Part shown: in pieces, positions 54,811 through 64,000 of the stretch | Layout of the letters: every line of letters begins with the position of its first letter | Numbering within the stretch: the first letter of the stretch is position 1 | Assembly (NCBI GenBank): GCA_001302245.1 | Contig: LGYU01000008.1 | Location: 124,001 to 188,000, forward strand | Direction: 5' to 3' | Source of the DNA: Chitinophagaceae bacterium PMP191F | GTDB taxonomy: Bacteria > Bacteroidota > Bacteroidia > Chitinophagales > Chitinophagaceae | DNA length: 64,000 nt | Notes under the pieces: model-generated | What the model was told of the DNA's origin: nothing | Databases searched by the model: none | What the model saw: the letters and a program-made list of their open reading frames with translations, nothing else | Program-made: the position numbers and the translations under genes

Positions 54811-55533
54811 TTATTGTAACAGTTTGCCTGCGGCTTCGTCAATAAACCAATGCAACTGACCATCCCGCGGGCGGATCAGTTGTGATGGATATTTTTCTGC
54901 ATTGAAATCACCTTCCAGCACCTCTTTTAAAGCCGGGGCCTTACCAGCACCTGCCACCAGGAATGCTACACAGGCTGAGCGGTTGGTTATATGTGCAGTG
55001 AGTGTAATACGGTACATTTCCTGTTGCTTCAGGAAAAAAGCAGTAACCCATTTATCTGCTTCGTGAATAACATCGGTGTAGGGAAACAGCGATAGTGTAT
55101 GACCGTCATCACCCATACCCAGCAGTACAAGATCGAAAGAATGATTACCGTTGTGAAAATACTGGTGAAGTATTTTCTCGTATGCTGCGGCAGCATCAGT
55201 AGGTTGCAAATCTGTACGCATTATATGGATCTGGTCTTTCGGTACGGGAACATGACAAAGCAATGTATCGAAAGCCATTTTTGCATTGTTACGTTCATCT
55301 TCAAAAGGAACAAAACGCTCGTCGCCCCAGAAAATATGCAGTTTGGTCCAGTCAATACTTTCCTTATATGGGGAAGCAGCCAGTATTTCATGCAGTTTTT
55401 TGGGAGTGCTTCCGCCAGACAAGGCAATGGTAAACCTGTTCTGGTGCTGTAATGTGCTGGCAATATAACCTGCTATCCATTGTGCTGCACCGTTGCTTAA
55501 TTCGTCCGCATTTTTGTAGATGTGTAACTCCAT
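54811..55533 (-). CDS. pgl: 6-phosphogluconolactonase
   Basis: This 240-residue enzyme hydrolyses 6-phosphogluconolactone in the oxidative pentose phosphate pathway. Visible motifs are ALSGGSTPKKLHEIL, FWGDERFVPFEDERNN and LLGMGDDGHTLSLFP. I set the start at 55533; the frame continues to 55626, but the added 31 residues lie across a hairpin and have no family match. It is the third gene of gnd-zwf-pgl. Confidence 0.93.
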   Translation of the reverse strand: MELHIYKNADELSNGAAQWIAGYIASTLQHQNRFTIALSGGSTPKKLHEILAASPYKESIDWTKLHIFWGDERFVPFEDERNNAKMAFDTLLCHVPVPKDQIHIMRTDLQPTDAAAAYEKILHQYFHNGNHSFDLVLLGMGDDGHTLSLFPYTDVIHEADKWVTAFFLKQQEMYRITLTAHITNRSACVAFLVAGAGKAPALKEVLEGDFNAEKYPSQLIRPRDGQLHWFIDEAAGKLLQ

Positions 55534-55603
55534 GGTAAGTAAATGGTCAATCCGCGCGGGGCGGAGATCTGTAATATGGTTTTTGATCAGGCCCTGTAAA
55601 CAA

Positions 55604-55634
55604 CATAGTGAACAGCTTGCAGCCATTCACTATG
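55604..55634 (-). terminator. Hairpin between zwf and pgl
   Basis: Arms CATAGTGAA and TTCACTATG with a 13-nt loop lead into TTGTTT on the minus strand. It is a weak terminator or attenuator between zwf and pgl. Confidence 0.4.
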
Positions 55635-55651
55635 CTACGAATAATTTGTCA

Positions 55652-57169
55652 TTAATCTTTATGTGCTACGGGTGGTAATGTAACCCAGTTGTGTCCGTCT
55701 CTTGCAATCAGAGCTTCTGCGTCTTCAGGACCCCAGCTATCGGGTGCATAATTGGGGAAATCAACCGGAGGACGTGCATCCCATGCTTCCTGTATAGGCT
55801 GTATCACTTTCCATGCAGCTTCTACCTGGTCAGAACGCATGAACAGGGTTGCATTTCCTTCCATTACATCCAGCAGTAATGTTTCGTATGCTTCAGGCTC
55901 CTGCTCGTTGTAAGTGTCTTTATAACTAAAGATCATATCAACCGGGTTCAGCGTCATAGACTGACCCAGGCGTTTGGCCTGGAACCGGAGGCGGATATCC
56001 ATTTCAGGCTGAATGCTGATGGTAAGCCTGTTGGGGCGCCATGTTTCAGCAGCTTCTACCGGGAATGCATAATTGGGTGCCGGTTTGAACTCGATGGTAA
56101 TGATGGTTGATTTTTCGTGCAGGTGTTTGCCGGTACGTACATAGAAAGGAACATTCTGCCAGCGCCAGTTGTCAATGTAAAACTTAACAGCAGCAAAAGT
56201 ATCTATCGGTGAATCCGGAGCTACATTTTTTTCCTGGCGGTAGCCTGGAACTTTTTCACCTTTCATCCAGCCTTCAGAGTACTGGCCACGTACGGCATAG
56301 GCATGTACTTCATCTTTACCAATTTTACGGATGGCATTCAGTACATCCACCTTTTTATTACGGATCTCGTCTGCTTCGAATGATACAGGTGCTTCCATAG
56401 CAATCATACACATCAGTTGCAGAATATGGTTCTGCACCATATCACGCAGGGCACCGGCTTTTTCATAGTAATCACCCCGACCTTCCACGCCTACGGTTTC
56501 TGCGGCAGTGATCTGTACATGGTCAATATAGTTCCTGTTCCAGATGGGTTCAAACAGTGCATTGGCAAAACGCAGCGCCAGGATGTTCTGTACTGTTTCT
56601 TTACCCAGGTAATGGTCTATGCGGTAGATCTGTTTTTCGTCGAACATAGAAGCCAGCAACCTGTTCAGTTCATGTGCACTTTCCAGGTCGTGACCAAACG
56701 GCTTTTCCACCACAATGCGTGTGCATTTGGTATCGGCACAAATGTTCAGTGGTCCCAGTTTGCTGGCAATTTCAGGTACTAGTTGGGGTGCCACGGCCAT
56801 GTAAAAGATCACATTGGGGTGTTCGCCAAACTCCTGTTCTTTCTGTTTAACGATCTCTGCTATTTTCTGGTACTCTTCGTCCTGGCTGGCATCCATCTGC
56901 AGGTACGATACGTTTTTGGAGAACTCTGCCCACTGGCCATTCGGCTCTTCTTTACGGCGGGAGAACTTCAGGATACCGTTCAGCAGGTGTGTGCGGTAAT
57001 CTTCATCTGTATAGGGACGTCTGCCGATACCTACAATGCTGAATTTTTCAGGCATCCATGCATCAATAAACAGGTTGTATAATGCGGGAGATAATTTCCT
57101 GTGATTAAGGTCGCCGCTGCCACCGAAAATGAACAGGAGCGATGCCGGCGGACGTTTATGGTTTTGCAT
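55652..57169 (-). CDS. zwf: Glucose-6-phosphate 1-dehydrogenase
   Basis: This 505-residue enzyme feeds glucose-6-phosphate into the oxidative pentose phosphate pathway, making NADPH. The cofactor motif FGGSGDLNHRKLSPALYNL and the catalytic RIDHYLGKE are intact. I use the ATG at 57169; a longer frame to 57229 would overlap gnd and adds a basic segment without family support. It lies 38 bp after the gnd stop. Confidence 0.96.
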   Translation of the reverse strand: MQNHKRPPASLLFIFGGSGDLNHRKLSPALYNLFIDAWMPEKFSIVGIGRRPYTDEDYRTHLLNGILKFSRRKEEPNGQWAEFSKNVSYLQMDASQDEEYQKIAEIVKQKEQEFGEHPNVIFYMAVAPQLVPEIASKLGPLNICADTKCTRIVVEKPFGHDLESAHELNRLLASMFDEKQIYRIDHYLGKETVQNILALRFANALFEPIWNRNYIDHVQITAAETVGVEGRGDYYEKAGALRDMVQNHILQLMCMIAMEAPVSFEADEIRNKKVDVLNAIRKIGKDEVHAYAVRGQYSEGWMKGEKVPGYRQEKNVAPDSPIDTFAAVKFYIDNWRWQNVPFYVRTGKHLHEKSTIITIEFKPAPNYAFPVEAAETWRPNRLTISIQPEMDIRLRFQAKRLGQSMTLNPVDMIFSYKDTYNEQEPEAYETLLLDVMEGNATLFMRSDQVEAAWKVIQPIQEAWDARPPVDFPNYAPDSWGPEDAEALIARDGHNWVTLPPVAHKD

Positions 57170-57207
57170 ACTATTAATTGTTCGGTTGATAATTGTTGCT
57201 ACGGGTT

Positions 57208-58632
57208 TTAACCGTTGCTTTTTTGCCATTCTGTATGGAAACTACCGGTGGTATCAATACGCTGATAGGTATGTGCACCAAAATAATCGCGTTGTGCCTG
57301 CAGCAGGTTAATGGGCAACTGGCCGGTGGTATACGCATCAAAATAAGCCAGTGATGACATCAGGCCGCCCGCTGCAAAACCATGTTGTGCTGCGGTTGCC
57401 ACTACAGTACGGAAATTGGGCAGGTGTTTTTGCAGCAACTGTGCTACTTCTTCATTCAGCAACAGATTGGTCAGTTGTGCATCTGCCTTGAATGCTTTGC
57501 CAAACGGCTCCAGCAATACGGAGCGGATGATACAGCCGCCGCGCCATACGCGCACAACCTCCGGTAAAGGAATATCCATTTTCAGATCGCCGGAAGCCTT
57601 GTGCAGCAGGGCAAGACCCTGTGCATAGCTAAGAACCACAGATGCAAAAAGGGCATCGTGTACCTGTTGTATAAATTGTTCTTTAGGAATATCAATAGTG
57701 TGTGAGGCCTGTGGGTACAAGCGGGCAGCCTGCACTCTTTCTTCTTTAATGGCGGAAATGTTGCGCATGGTTACCGCCATGTCAATGGCCGGGATACCAA
57801 CGCCCAGGTCCATCGCATCCTGTGAGGTCCATTTACCGGTTCCTTTGGCACCGGCCTTGTCAAGGATCATATCTACCAGGCGGTAGCTGGTTTTATCATC
57901 GGGCTGTAAAAAAATGTCGGCAGTAATTTCAACCAGGAAAGATTGCAGATCGCCTTTGTTCCAGTTGCTGAATACCTGGTGCAGCTCATCATTGTTCAAA
58001 CCGGCGCCACGGTGCAGCAGGTCATAACATTCGCTGATGATCTGCATAATGGCATATTCAATACCATTGTGCACCATTTTTACATAATGTCCTGCAGCGC
58101 CATTGCCCAGGTGTGCCACGCAGGGAACACCATTTACTTTGGCAGACACAGCTTCCAGCATGGGTTGAATATGTGGGTAGGCTTCCGGATCGCCGCCGGG
58201 CATAATGCTGGGTCCGGTACGTGCGCCCTGTTCACCACCTGATACGCCCATACCCACAAAATGAAGGCCTTTGCCCTGCAGATAGTCTACACGGCGGATA
58301 GTATCAGTGTAATGAGAATTACCTCCGTCAATAATGATATCGCCTTTCTGTACCAGGGGCAGCAGACTTTCAATAACATCATCTACCGGTTTACCGGCAG
58401 GCACCAGCAACATAATACGACGGGGAACGGAAAGATTATCGATCATTTCCTGTAGGGTATTAACCCCTTTAACGGTAGTGCCAGGTGTAGCGGCTGTTTC
58501 CAGCGCCCCGGTTTTCTGACCGTCTTTATCAAAGCCAATTACTTTAAAACCGTGGTCGGCCATATTGAGCAGCAGGTTGCGTCCCATGACGCCCAGGCCG
58601 ATCATTCCGAAGTCGAATGGTTGTGCAGCCAT
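57208..58632 (-). CDS. gnd: 6-phosphogluconate dehydrogenase, decarboxylating
   Basis: This 474-residue enzyme turns 6-phosphogluconate into ribulose-5-phosphate with NADPH formation. The Rossmann motif GLGVMGRNLLLNMADHG, the catalytic MVHNGIEYAIMQ region and GAKGTGKWTSQDA are all present. Length matches the long form. It heads the gnd-zwf-pgl operon. Confidence 0.97.
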   Translation of the reverse strand: MAAQPFDFGMIGLGVMGRNLLLNMADHGFKVIGFDKDGQKTGALETAATPGTTVKGVNTLQEMIDNLSVPRRIMLLVPAGKPVDDVIESLLPLVQKGDIIIDGGNSHYTDTIRRVDYLQGKGLHFVGMGVSGGEQGARTGPSIMPGGDPEAYPHIQPMLEAVSAKVNGVPCVAHLGNGAAGHYVKMVHNGIEYAIMQIISECYDLLHRGAGLNNDELHQVFSNWNKGDLQSFLVEITADIFLQPDDKTSYRLVDMILDKAGAKGTGKWTSQDAMDLGVGIPAIDMAVTMRNISAIKEERVQAARLYPQASHTIDIPKEQFIQQVHDALFASVVLSYAQGLALLHKASGDLKMDIPLPEVVRVWRGGCIIRSVLLEPFGKAFKADAQLTNLLLNEEVAQLLQKHLPNFRTVVATAAQHGFAAGGLMSSLAYFDAYTTGQLPINLLQAQRDYFGAHTYQRIDTTGSFHTEWQKSNG

Positions 58633-58654
58633 GTAATTATTATAAGGTGAGTAA

Positions 58655-58662
58655 CAAAATTA
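58655..58662 (-). promoter_or_regulatory. -7 element of the gnd operon
   Basis: On the minus strand TAATTTTG matches TAnnTTTG exactly, 23 bp before the gnd start. Confidence 0.4.
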
Positions 58663-58776
58663 GGCAAATTGAATATTGGAGATACGTTATATTAAAAAAT
58701 GTATCAACTGCCTGTTATGCAAAAAGTATGTTTAGTGATGTATAAACAGCCGTGTATACTGTTTGTTCAAAAAGAA

Positions 58777-58796
58777 GGCAACCCGGAGGCTGCCTG
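58777..58796 (-). terminator. Terminator of the dihaem cytochrome gene
   Basis: On the minus strand an 8-bp stem (AGGCAGCC/GGTTGCCT) with tetraloop TCCG is followed by TCTTTTT. It begins 24 bp past the stop. Confidence 0.8.
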
Positions 58797-58819
58797 TAAA
58801 CCATTTTAAGGTAAATTTT

Positions 58820-59212
58820 TTATTTAGCTTCGGGAAATGCTTCGCCGTGATGACAGGTAACACAGGTGACGGGCGGTACACCGGGGTCATCTTTTTTAAA
58901 CTTGAAATACTTTTTATTGATGTCTATAGTCATCCGCATCATATTGCGCGTGATCTCTTTTTCGGGTTTATCATCGCTGGCATAGTCCATACGTTGCGGA
59001 TTGTCTTTTTGCGGAGCATGACAGAAAGCGCATTTTACACCCAGTGCGGTATTATATGTGTTCATGATACTGTCCAGTGTCTCATGGGTGATGTTTTTAG
59101 GCAATACCTTTAAGTTTTCGTGACCTCCATCGGGCGGCTGGCTGGCAGCAATGCCCAGTGTAACCAATGCTACAAGCAATACAACGATGCGATTCTTTTT
59201 ACCAGTGAACAT
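58820..59212 (-). CDS. Small dihaem c-type cytochrome
   Basis: This 130-residue exported protein has a signal sequence or anchor (about 8-25) and two haem motifs: CAFCH (in GVKCAFCHAP) and CVTCH (in VTCVTCHHG). The MDYASDDKPEKEITRNMMRM segment between them is like the reaction-centre cytochrome c (CytoC_RC) family, of which this is a short two-haem version. It may shuttle electrons in the periplasm. No partner is adjacent; the act/cox cluster is 16 kb away. Confidence 0.85.
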   Translation of the reverse strand: MFTGKKNRIVVLLVALVTLGIAASQPPDGGHENLKVLPKNITHETLDSIMNTYNTALGVKCAFCHAPQKDNPQRMDYASDDKPEKEITRNMMRMTIDINKKYFKFKKDDPGVPPVTCVTCHHGEAFPEAK

Positions 59213-59532
59213 GCAAAAAAATTTTACCGGATGAATTTAGTAAAAGCTGTTTTTATTAGTAGAAAAAAATACATGATCCGTAAAAAATAACTGTTTGCCG
59301 GTGTTATATATGTTATGAAACCGATACGCATTAATAGATGGAAACAAATATTTAATACCCATAGTTAGCAGGAAAACGATTAACTTTGCGGCGAATATTT
59401 GAGTGATATAGCTTCAGTAAGTGAACGATACCGTCTGCTAAGCAATTTTTCTGCCCTGGTAAGTCATTCTTCGTTACTCCTGCTTTTTTCTCAGATGAAT
59501 TATTTAATTTTTTTAAACTGTCTTTTGTTAGT
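59213..59532. other. Divergent spacer with long RRM leader
   Basis: The 320-bp AT-rich spacer holds a -7 element at 59381 and a probable leader of about 139 nt before the RRM gene. A 62-codon minus-strand frame at 59352-59540 is not accepted. Confidence 0.55.
59381..59388 (+). promoter_or_regulatory. -7 element of the RRM gene
   Basis: TAACTTTG is an exact TAnnTTTG match, with the same TAACTTTGCG form as the SCO promoter. No clear -33 element is seen. Confidence 0.45.
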
Positions 59533-59835
59533 ATGAACATTTATGTTTCTAATCTGAGCTTTAACGTCACAGACGATGACCTGGAAGGCTTTTTTACAGA
59601 GTATGGTGAAGTTTCATCTGCACGTGTGATCACCGATAAGTTTACAGGGAAAAGCCGTGGATTTGGATTTGTTGAAATGCCCGATGATGAGGCTGCCAAA
59701 AAAGCCATCAGTGAACTGGATGGAGGTATTGTAGAAGGAAGGGCTATCAGGATTACAGAAGCACGTCCGCGTGAAGAGCGTACTGAAAAACGTTCTTTCA
59801 CTCCGCGTCAGAATAATTACAACAACCGCTATTAA
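59533..59835 (+). CDS. RRM-domain RNA-binding protein
   Basis: This 100-residue protein is one RNA-recognition motif (about 1-78) with RNP2 IYVSNLSFNV and RNP1 KSRGFGFVEM, then a short Arg/Asn-rich tail. Such Rbp proteins are abundant in Bacteroidota, where they act as global RNA binders in place of Hfq-like proteins. A strong terminator follows. Confidence 0.94.
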   Translation: MNIYVSNLSFNVTDDDLEGFFTEYGEVSSARVITDKFTGKSRGFGFVEMPDDEAAKKAISELDGGIVEGRAIRITEARPREERTEKRSFTPRQNNYNNRY

Positions 59836-59862
59836 TCTGTCATTCTATTAAATACCAAAGTG

Positions 59863-59890
59863 AAGGGCTCCCCTGGCGGGAGCCCTTTTT
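59863..59890 (+). terminator. Terminator of the RRM gene
   Basis: A 10-bp GC-rich stem (AAGGGCTCCC/GGGAGCCCTT) with loop CTGGC runs into a T tract. Confidence 0.92.
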
Positions 59891-59971
59891 GGTTGCGATA
59901 GAGGGGAGTTGCAACCATTCTATAGGGACTCGAAAAGCTAAAAAATATACAGGAAATCTTCAGCGGCCTTT

Positions 59972-60400
59972 TTAACAGGAAGCCATAGGTGCTAATGCAA
60001 ATGATAAAGAAGCCGTGGCACCCGGTGTATCATTTTGCTGAATGCTGATGCTGCCACCCATTTGCTGTGCTATTTTTACCAATCTGTTCAACCGTTGTGC
60101 AATGGTACTGTTGCAATATCCTTTATGGTTGAGATTGATCTGGATACAATGCTGATTGAACAATGCATTTATTCGTATACAGGTATTTTCCGTATTGCTT
60201 ACCATCGTGCTCATTAAACTGCCCAGTATCAAAGCCAGTGCATCTTCATCTGCCTGTAGCGTAAAGGCCTTGTCTACATCATTTACAATGAGGGTATTTT
60301 TATTAACTGCCAGTGGTAATAACCCGGTCATTAACTGATCGATAAACGCGTGTAACGGAACGGGCGTAGCGGTGAGGGGTACTATTGAAAGACTTTTCAT
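59972..60400 (-). CDS. Stand-alone degenerate HATPase-like domain
   Basis: This 142-residue protein resembles the ATP-binding half of a sensor histidine kinase with no dimerisation domain or membrane helix. The segment NDVDKAFTLQADEDALALILGSLM aligns with the kinase region before the N box, and MGGSISIQQNDTPGATASLSF aligns with the G2 box. The N-box Asn is missing (SLMSTMV where N-LL-NA is expected) and no DxGxG box is seen, so ATP binding is doubtful. I start at the ATG at 60400; the TTG at 60427 is less likely. It may be a remnant or a regulatory protein. Confidence 0.6.
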   Translation of the reverse strand: MKSLSIVPLTATPVPLHAFIDQLMTGLLPLAVNKNTLIVNDVDKAFTLQADEDALALILGSLMSTMVSNTENTCIRINALFNQHCIQINLNHKGYCNSTIAQRLNRLVKIAQQMGGSISIQQNDTPGATASLSFALAPMASC

Positions 60401-60662
60401 ACCTGTGGTTTTCTGTGAGTGAATCAAAAGAATGAATGTGGTAGTGCAGGAGCTAAAAACAGGGTACGGATTTATAATAATAAGATCAGAACCTTAACCA
60501 ATGTTGTATTTATTATCTGTCCGCCTTTCTGTATCAAAGAAACGACAGTATAATGCCTCATTCAAAGAAACAACAACGCTTACTGTAATATTTACATTGA
60601 ATCAGTAAGAAGCACTACATGTTTCTCTGTAAGTACAACATTTCATTAACAGTCTGATATTC

Positions 60663-61052
60663 TCAGTGTTGTAGTTGAACAACTACAATTTCATTACCAT
60701 ACAGATCAAGACAATGGAAAAACTGGTATCCGGAAGTATTGATGAGCGATATCCTGATGGTAACATTATTTTTATGCAGGTGGTGATATAACGTAAGGAT
60801 ATCGTCTGTGTAAATGACCAGTGTGGGCTGGCCTCCTGTTTGTTTGCCTATTAGTGGTTCTTCTGCGCCATCTGCTTTCAGCAGCCAGATGCCTGTATTT
60901 TCATTATTGTTGAAAGCAATATGCAAATAACGACCGCCATTTTCAGTAGGTTGGTCGAACAGGATCCTGCAACCAAAATTTTCCTGGTAAAATGCCAGTG
61001 CTGCATCATAGTCATGAACCAGCAGCACCACTCTTCCGAGATAATTGCTCAT
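60663..61052 (-). CDS. VOC family (glyoxalase/bleomycin-resistance fold) protein
   Basis: This 129-residue protein has two beta-alpha-beta-beta-beta modules: VVLLVHDYDAALAFYQENFG at the start and IYTDDILTLYHHLHKN in the second half. The last module ends in FHCLDLYGNEIVVVQ. Possible metal ligands are His and Glu in these parts. VOC members include dioxygenases, isomerases and binding proteins; a function cannot be given. Confidence 0.85.
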   Translation of the reverse strand: MSNYLGRVVLLVHDYDAALAFYQENFGCRILFDQPTENGGRYLHIAFNNNENTGIWLLKADGAEEPLIGKQTGGQPTLVIYTDDILTLYHHLHKNNVTIRISLINTSGYQFFHCLDLYGNEIVVVQLQH

Positions 61053-61228
61053 GTTTCTTTAAAAATAGTAACAGGCAATCATAAAAACCAGTTACACACG
61101 CTGATTATTTTTAGTGCCCGGTAAATTGGCCGGTACCGGAGACCCGGTTTACCGAAAATTTACCTGTAACCTTTTTTTTCAATGCGCAGGCTGTAATTAT
61201 GCCTTTACTTTGCAGCAATATTTTCTGT

Positions 61229-62461
61229 ATGAAGTCTTCACGAAACGCTGCGTTGGGTTTTATTTTCGTTACACTGCTGATAGATGTAATTGGCCTGGGA
61301 ATAATATGGCCGGTAATGCCGGGTTTGATAGAAGAACTTATTCATGGTGATCTGAGTGTTGCAGCCAAATACAGCGGCTGGATGACCTTTGCGTATGCCT
61401 TTATGCAGTTTCTGTTTGCCCCTGTACTGGGTAACCTCAGTGACCGGTATGGTCGCAGACCGGTGTTATTGTTTTCATTGTTTGGATTTGGACTTGATTA
61501 CCTGTTCCTTTCCTTCGCACCTAGTATTGGCTGGCTGTTTGTTGGCCGTGTGCTGGCAGGCATCACTGGCGCCAGTTTCACTACCGCCTCTGCTTATATA
61601 GCCGATATCAGTACTCCGGAAAAAAGAGCGCAGAACTTTGGTATTGTAGGTGCTGCATTCGGACTGGGCTTTATAATAGGGCCTGTTATCGGCGGCCTAC
61701 TGGGCAGCTACGGACACCGCGTGCCTTTTATGTTTGCCGCAGGATTGACCTTGCTGAACTGGCTTTACGGATATTTTATTTTACCCGAATCGCTCGATAA
61801 AGACAAACGCAGAAAGTTTGAATGGAAACGAGCCAATCCTGTGGGATCATTCCGGCAGCTTAAGAAATATCCTGCCATTCATGGATTGGTGATCGCGTTG
61901 GTAATTGTGTACATTGCGGGGCATGCAGTACAAAGTACCTGGAATTTTTACAGCATGAAAAAATTCGACTGGCAGGTGAAAGAAGTAGGCATTTCATTGG
62001 GTGTAGTGGGCTTTATGATAGCATTGGTACAGGGCTTACTGATACGTAAAATAATACCAGCACTGGGGCAGGAGAAAAGTGTTTACACCGGCCTGTTCCT
62101 GTACAGCATAGGCATGGTGCTGTTTGGTATAGCCAGCCAGGGCTGGATGATGTATGCTTTTACTGTAGTGTATTGTATGGGCGGTATTGCCGGTCCGGCA
62201 TTACAGGGTATCATTTCCAACCATGTTCCTGGTAATGAGCAGGGCGAGCTGCAGGGCTTACTTACCAGCCTGATGAGTGCTACGTCCATTATTGGTCCGC
62301 CGGTAATGACAGGATTGTTTGCCTATTTTACCGGCAAAACTGCACCGGTCTACCTGCCGGGAGCTCCTTTTTTGCTGGGGGCTTTCCTGATGCTGATCAG
62401 TGCTTTCTTTGCATACCGGGTATTACATCATGAAAAACAAACAACCATCTTACAATCATGA
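61229..62461 (+). CDS. TetA-like MFS transporter
   Basis: This 410-residue, twelve-helix exporter of the DHA1 type has the MFS loop motif [14 protein letters not shown] and the helix 5 motif [16 protein letters not shown]. The TCR/Tet family exports tetracyclines or other small molecules; many homologues have no resistance role. I set the start at 61229, giving [11 protein letters not shown], close to the first helix. Its stop overlaps the next gene's start by 4 bp (ATGA). Confidence 0.9.
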   Translation: MKSSRNAALGFIFVTLLIDVIGLGIIWPVMPGLIEELIHGDLSVAAKYSGWMTFAYAFMQFLFAPVLGNLSDRYGRRPVLLFSLFGFGLDYLFLSFAPSIGWLFVGRVLAGITGASFTTASAYIADISTPEKRAQNFGIVGAAFGLGFIIGPVIGGLLGSYGHRVPFMFAAGLTLLNWLYGYFILPESLDKDKRRKFEWKRANPVGSFRQLKKYPAIHGLVIALVIVYIAGHAVQSTWNFYSMKKFDWQVKEVGISLGVVGFMIALVQGLLIRKIIPALGQEKSVYTGLFLYSIGMVLFGIASQGWMMYAFTVVYCMGGIAGPALQGIISNHVPGNEQGELQGLLTSLMSATSIIGPPVMTGLFAYFTGKTAPVYLPGAPFLLGAFLMLISAFFAYRVLHHEKQTTILQS

Positions 62462-62826
62462 ACCTGATCGGTAACCTCATCTGGCTGTTCTTCGGTGGGC
62501 TGTGGGCAGCCCTGGGCTACGTATTCGGTGGCTTTGTATTGTGTCTTACTATTGTTGGTATTCCGTGGGGATTCCAATGTTTTAAAATTGCCGGGCTGGT
62601 ATTATGGCCTTTTGGTAAAAAGGTGGTTCCTGGCAACAGTAGTATGGGTTGCCTGTCTGTTTTTTGTAATATTATCTGGCTGCTGTGTGGTGGTTTGTAT
62701 ACGGCATTTGTACACCTGGTATTTGCTGCAATATTGTTCATAACCATTATCGGTATTCCCTTTGCGCGGCAGCATTTGAAATTGATGGAACTTTCTTTCA
62801 TGCCATTTGGAAGAAGAGTGATCTGA
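62458..62826 (+). CDS. YccF-family inner-membrane protein
   Basis: This 122-residue membrane protein has two copies of the YccF repeat: [16 protein letters not shown]... [22 protein letters not shown], and [16 protein letters not shown]... [22 protein letters not shown]. Each copy has an IxGIP turn. Function unknown. It is coupled to the MFS gene by overlap. Confidence 0.9.
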   Translation: MNLIGNLIWLFFGGLWAALGYVFGGFVLCLTIVGIPWGFQCFKIAGLVLWPFGKKVVPGNSSMGCLSVFCNIIWLLCGGLYTAFVHLVFAAILFITIIGIPFARQHLKLMELSFMPFGRRVI

Positions 62827-63369
62827 TATCAGCGATAAACAAGATCGCTGTACTTTGTTGAGTACTGTACAAAAAACAAAGGAACCCAAAGAAAGGGTAA
62901 AGCGATTGCTTCAGCCGTCCTTTGTAATTCCCTGTCTGATGTATTATTGGTTTCGATACACGCAATAAACGCATGCTCACTGTTCATGTCTCCCCGTTTT
63001 ACGCTCTGTTAATTCATTTATCTAATTATATGCCAGCCCAGTGATACAGGGTTGTTAAAATGCGCCGGTAGTGAACTGTGGTGATATTTCTACATAGACG
63101 GAATATTGTTTAATGAAATTAACAGGATGAATCAGTATCTTGTCTGGCTTTAATAAAACCGGTTTTTAACCTGTGCTTAATTTCTTTTAGTGCATCTCGC
63201 AACCTTGCCCTTGAAAACGGCCGTTCCCGAAAACATTAAAAGCTGTTAATGGTCTGTTATAGTGTAGTCAGACAGCCGTACCCGGCCCCATTGTTGTGCG
63301 TAGCAGCCCTTTTGGTTTTTGACCGTTTGCCAATCCTAACCATTTATAATCCAGTGTAACACACACATC
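62827..63369. other. Gene-free spacer of 543 bp
   Basis: No credible frame, tRNA or repeat is seen. Short AT-rich stretches near 63330-63360 may hold the promoter of the M23 gene. Confidence 0.5.
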
Positions 63370-64000
63370 ATGATGACCAGAAAGGCCCTGATAACTCTTG
63401 CTGCCGTTATTGTAGTTCTTGCCATTGCTGCTTGGTTTATTTTCAACCATTCGGCTAAACCTTCTGCCAGTCCTGCACCGGTTGCTGTAAAAGATACTAC
63501 CGCACATATTCTGCAATATAAGTTCGGGCTACCTGTTGATTCATTTGCTGTAATAGAAAAAACTGTTGAGAAGAATGAGGTTCTGTCCGGCATATTACAA
63601 TTATACAACGTAAGTAATGTGACTATTGCTACGCTGGCGGAAAAATCAAAAAAGGTATTTGATGTGCGCAACCTGGCTGCGGGTAATCCCTACACTGTTT
63701 TTTGTACAAAGGACAGTTTGCCCCAGGCGCAGTATTTCATATACCAGCCCAATGCGATTGATTACATTGTATACGATCTGCGTGATTCTATTCATATCTA
63801 TAAAGGGAAAAGAGATGTGCATACCGTGGTTAAGACCACAGGAGGCAAAATTACCAGCTCGCTATACGAAACCTTTGCCCGTAATGGTGCCGATCCTGCA
63901 CTGGCAATAAAGCTGGCTGATCTGTATGCCTGGACAATTGATTTCTATTCCATACAGGAAGGCGACTGGTTTAAAGTAGTATATGAGCAGCAATATGTAA
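63370..64000 (+). CDS. M23-type metallopeptidase, N-terminal part, cut by window end
   Basis: The frame starts at the ATG at 63370 (ATGATG) and is open to the window edge (210 codons). A membrane anchor or signal sequence (about 5-25) is followed by an OapA/Csd3-like domain. The segments GILQLYNVSNVTIATLAEKS and FARNGADPALAIKLADLYAW are of the kind that precede the LytM/M23 domain in MepM/YebA-like murein endopeptidases. The catalytic HxxxD/HxH part is outside the window, so the family is inferred from the N-terminus. Confidence 0.8.
   Translation, partial: MMTRKALITLAAVIVVLAIAAWFIFNHSAKPSASPAPVAVKDTTAHILQYKFGLPVDSFAVIEKTVEKNEVLSGILQLYNVSNVTIATLAEKSKKVFDVRNLAAGNPYTVFCTKDSLPQAQYFIYQPNAIDYIVYDLRDSIHIYKGKRDVHTVVKTTGGKITSSLYETFARNGADPALAIKLADLYAWTIDFYSIQEGDWFKVVYEQQYV

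Noticed and set aside
55534-55626. Longer N-terminus of pgl
   Set aside because: The extra codons cross a hairpin and contain Cys-rich sequence not found in the family.

Overview
The window is a 64 kb stretch of a Bacteroidota chromosome, most probably of the Chitinophagales/Chitinophagaceae type (inference from gene content and gene structure). The signs are promoters of the TAnnTTTG type, an alternative complex III (ActABCDEF) joined to an aa3-type cytochrome oxidase, a type IX secretion C-terminal signal, stand-alone two-module FtsX-like permeases, an MlaEFD lipid-transport operon and families largely confined to this phylum. Nearly all of the window is ordinary chromosome; I see no insertion sequence, prophage, rRNA or CRISPR array.

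Layout. 1-5739: end of rpoN, a PAP2-like membrane protein, an L,D-transpeptidase-like protein, an AI-2E family transporter and a MATE exporter. 6160-15741: a secreted GH3 beta-glucosidase, an FtsX-like permease, mlaEFD and a secreted M1 peptidase. 15742-25923: a gene-poor part with an orphan protein that looks like the N-terminal half of a conjugative-type ATPase, two class C serine hydrolases, a second FtsX-like permease, a CarboxypepD_reg-like protein and a PurN fused to a membrane domain. 26240-42925: a 15-gene respiratory cluster (actABCDEF, coxBA, ctaB, two subunit III genes, subunit IV, SCO, DUF420 and one small membrane protein). It carries electrons from menaquinol through ActA-F and haem c to cytochrome oxidase and includes haem O synthesis and copper delivery. 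42953-44214: three overlapping minus-strand genes (trmB, a DUF5522 protein, an alkyltransferase-like protein). 44385-44581: a minus-strand RNA with tRNA(Leu)-like ends interrupted by about 96 nt and followed by a strong terminator. 44738-50143: an Lrp/AsnC regulator, a small lipoprotein, an orphan DppC-type permease, a glycosyltransferase, an alpha/beta hydrolase and a T9SS-exported SGNH hydrolase. 50311-54797: a MarR regulator with a recognisable promoter and operator, an acyl-CoA dehydrogenase, a murein amidase, a Dabb protein and a DUF2251 protein. 54811-58632: the oxidative pentose phosphate operon gnd-zwf-pgl. 58820-64000: a dihaem cytochrome, an RRM RNA-binding protein, a degenerate stand-alone HATPase domain, a VOC protein, a TetA-like MFS exporter with YccF, and the start of an M23 peptidase.

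The strongest candidates for something undescribed are the tRNA(Leu)-like RNA at 44416-44581, the orphan TraG/HerA-like N-terminal domain at 16368-17444 and the membrane-domain/PurN fusion at 24952-25923. All identifications come from reading motifs by eye; no database search was run.
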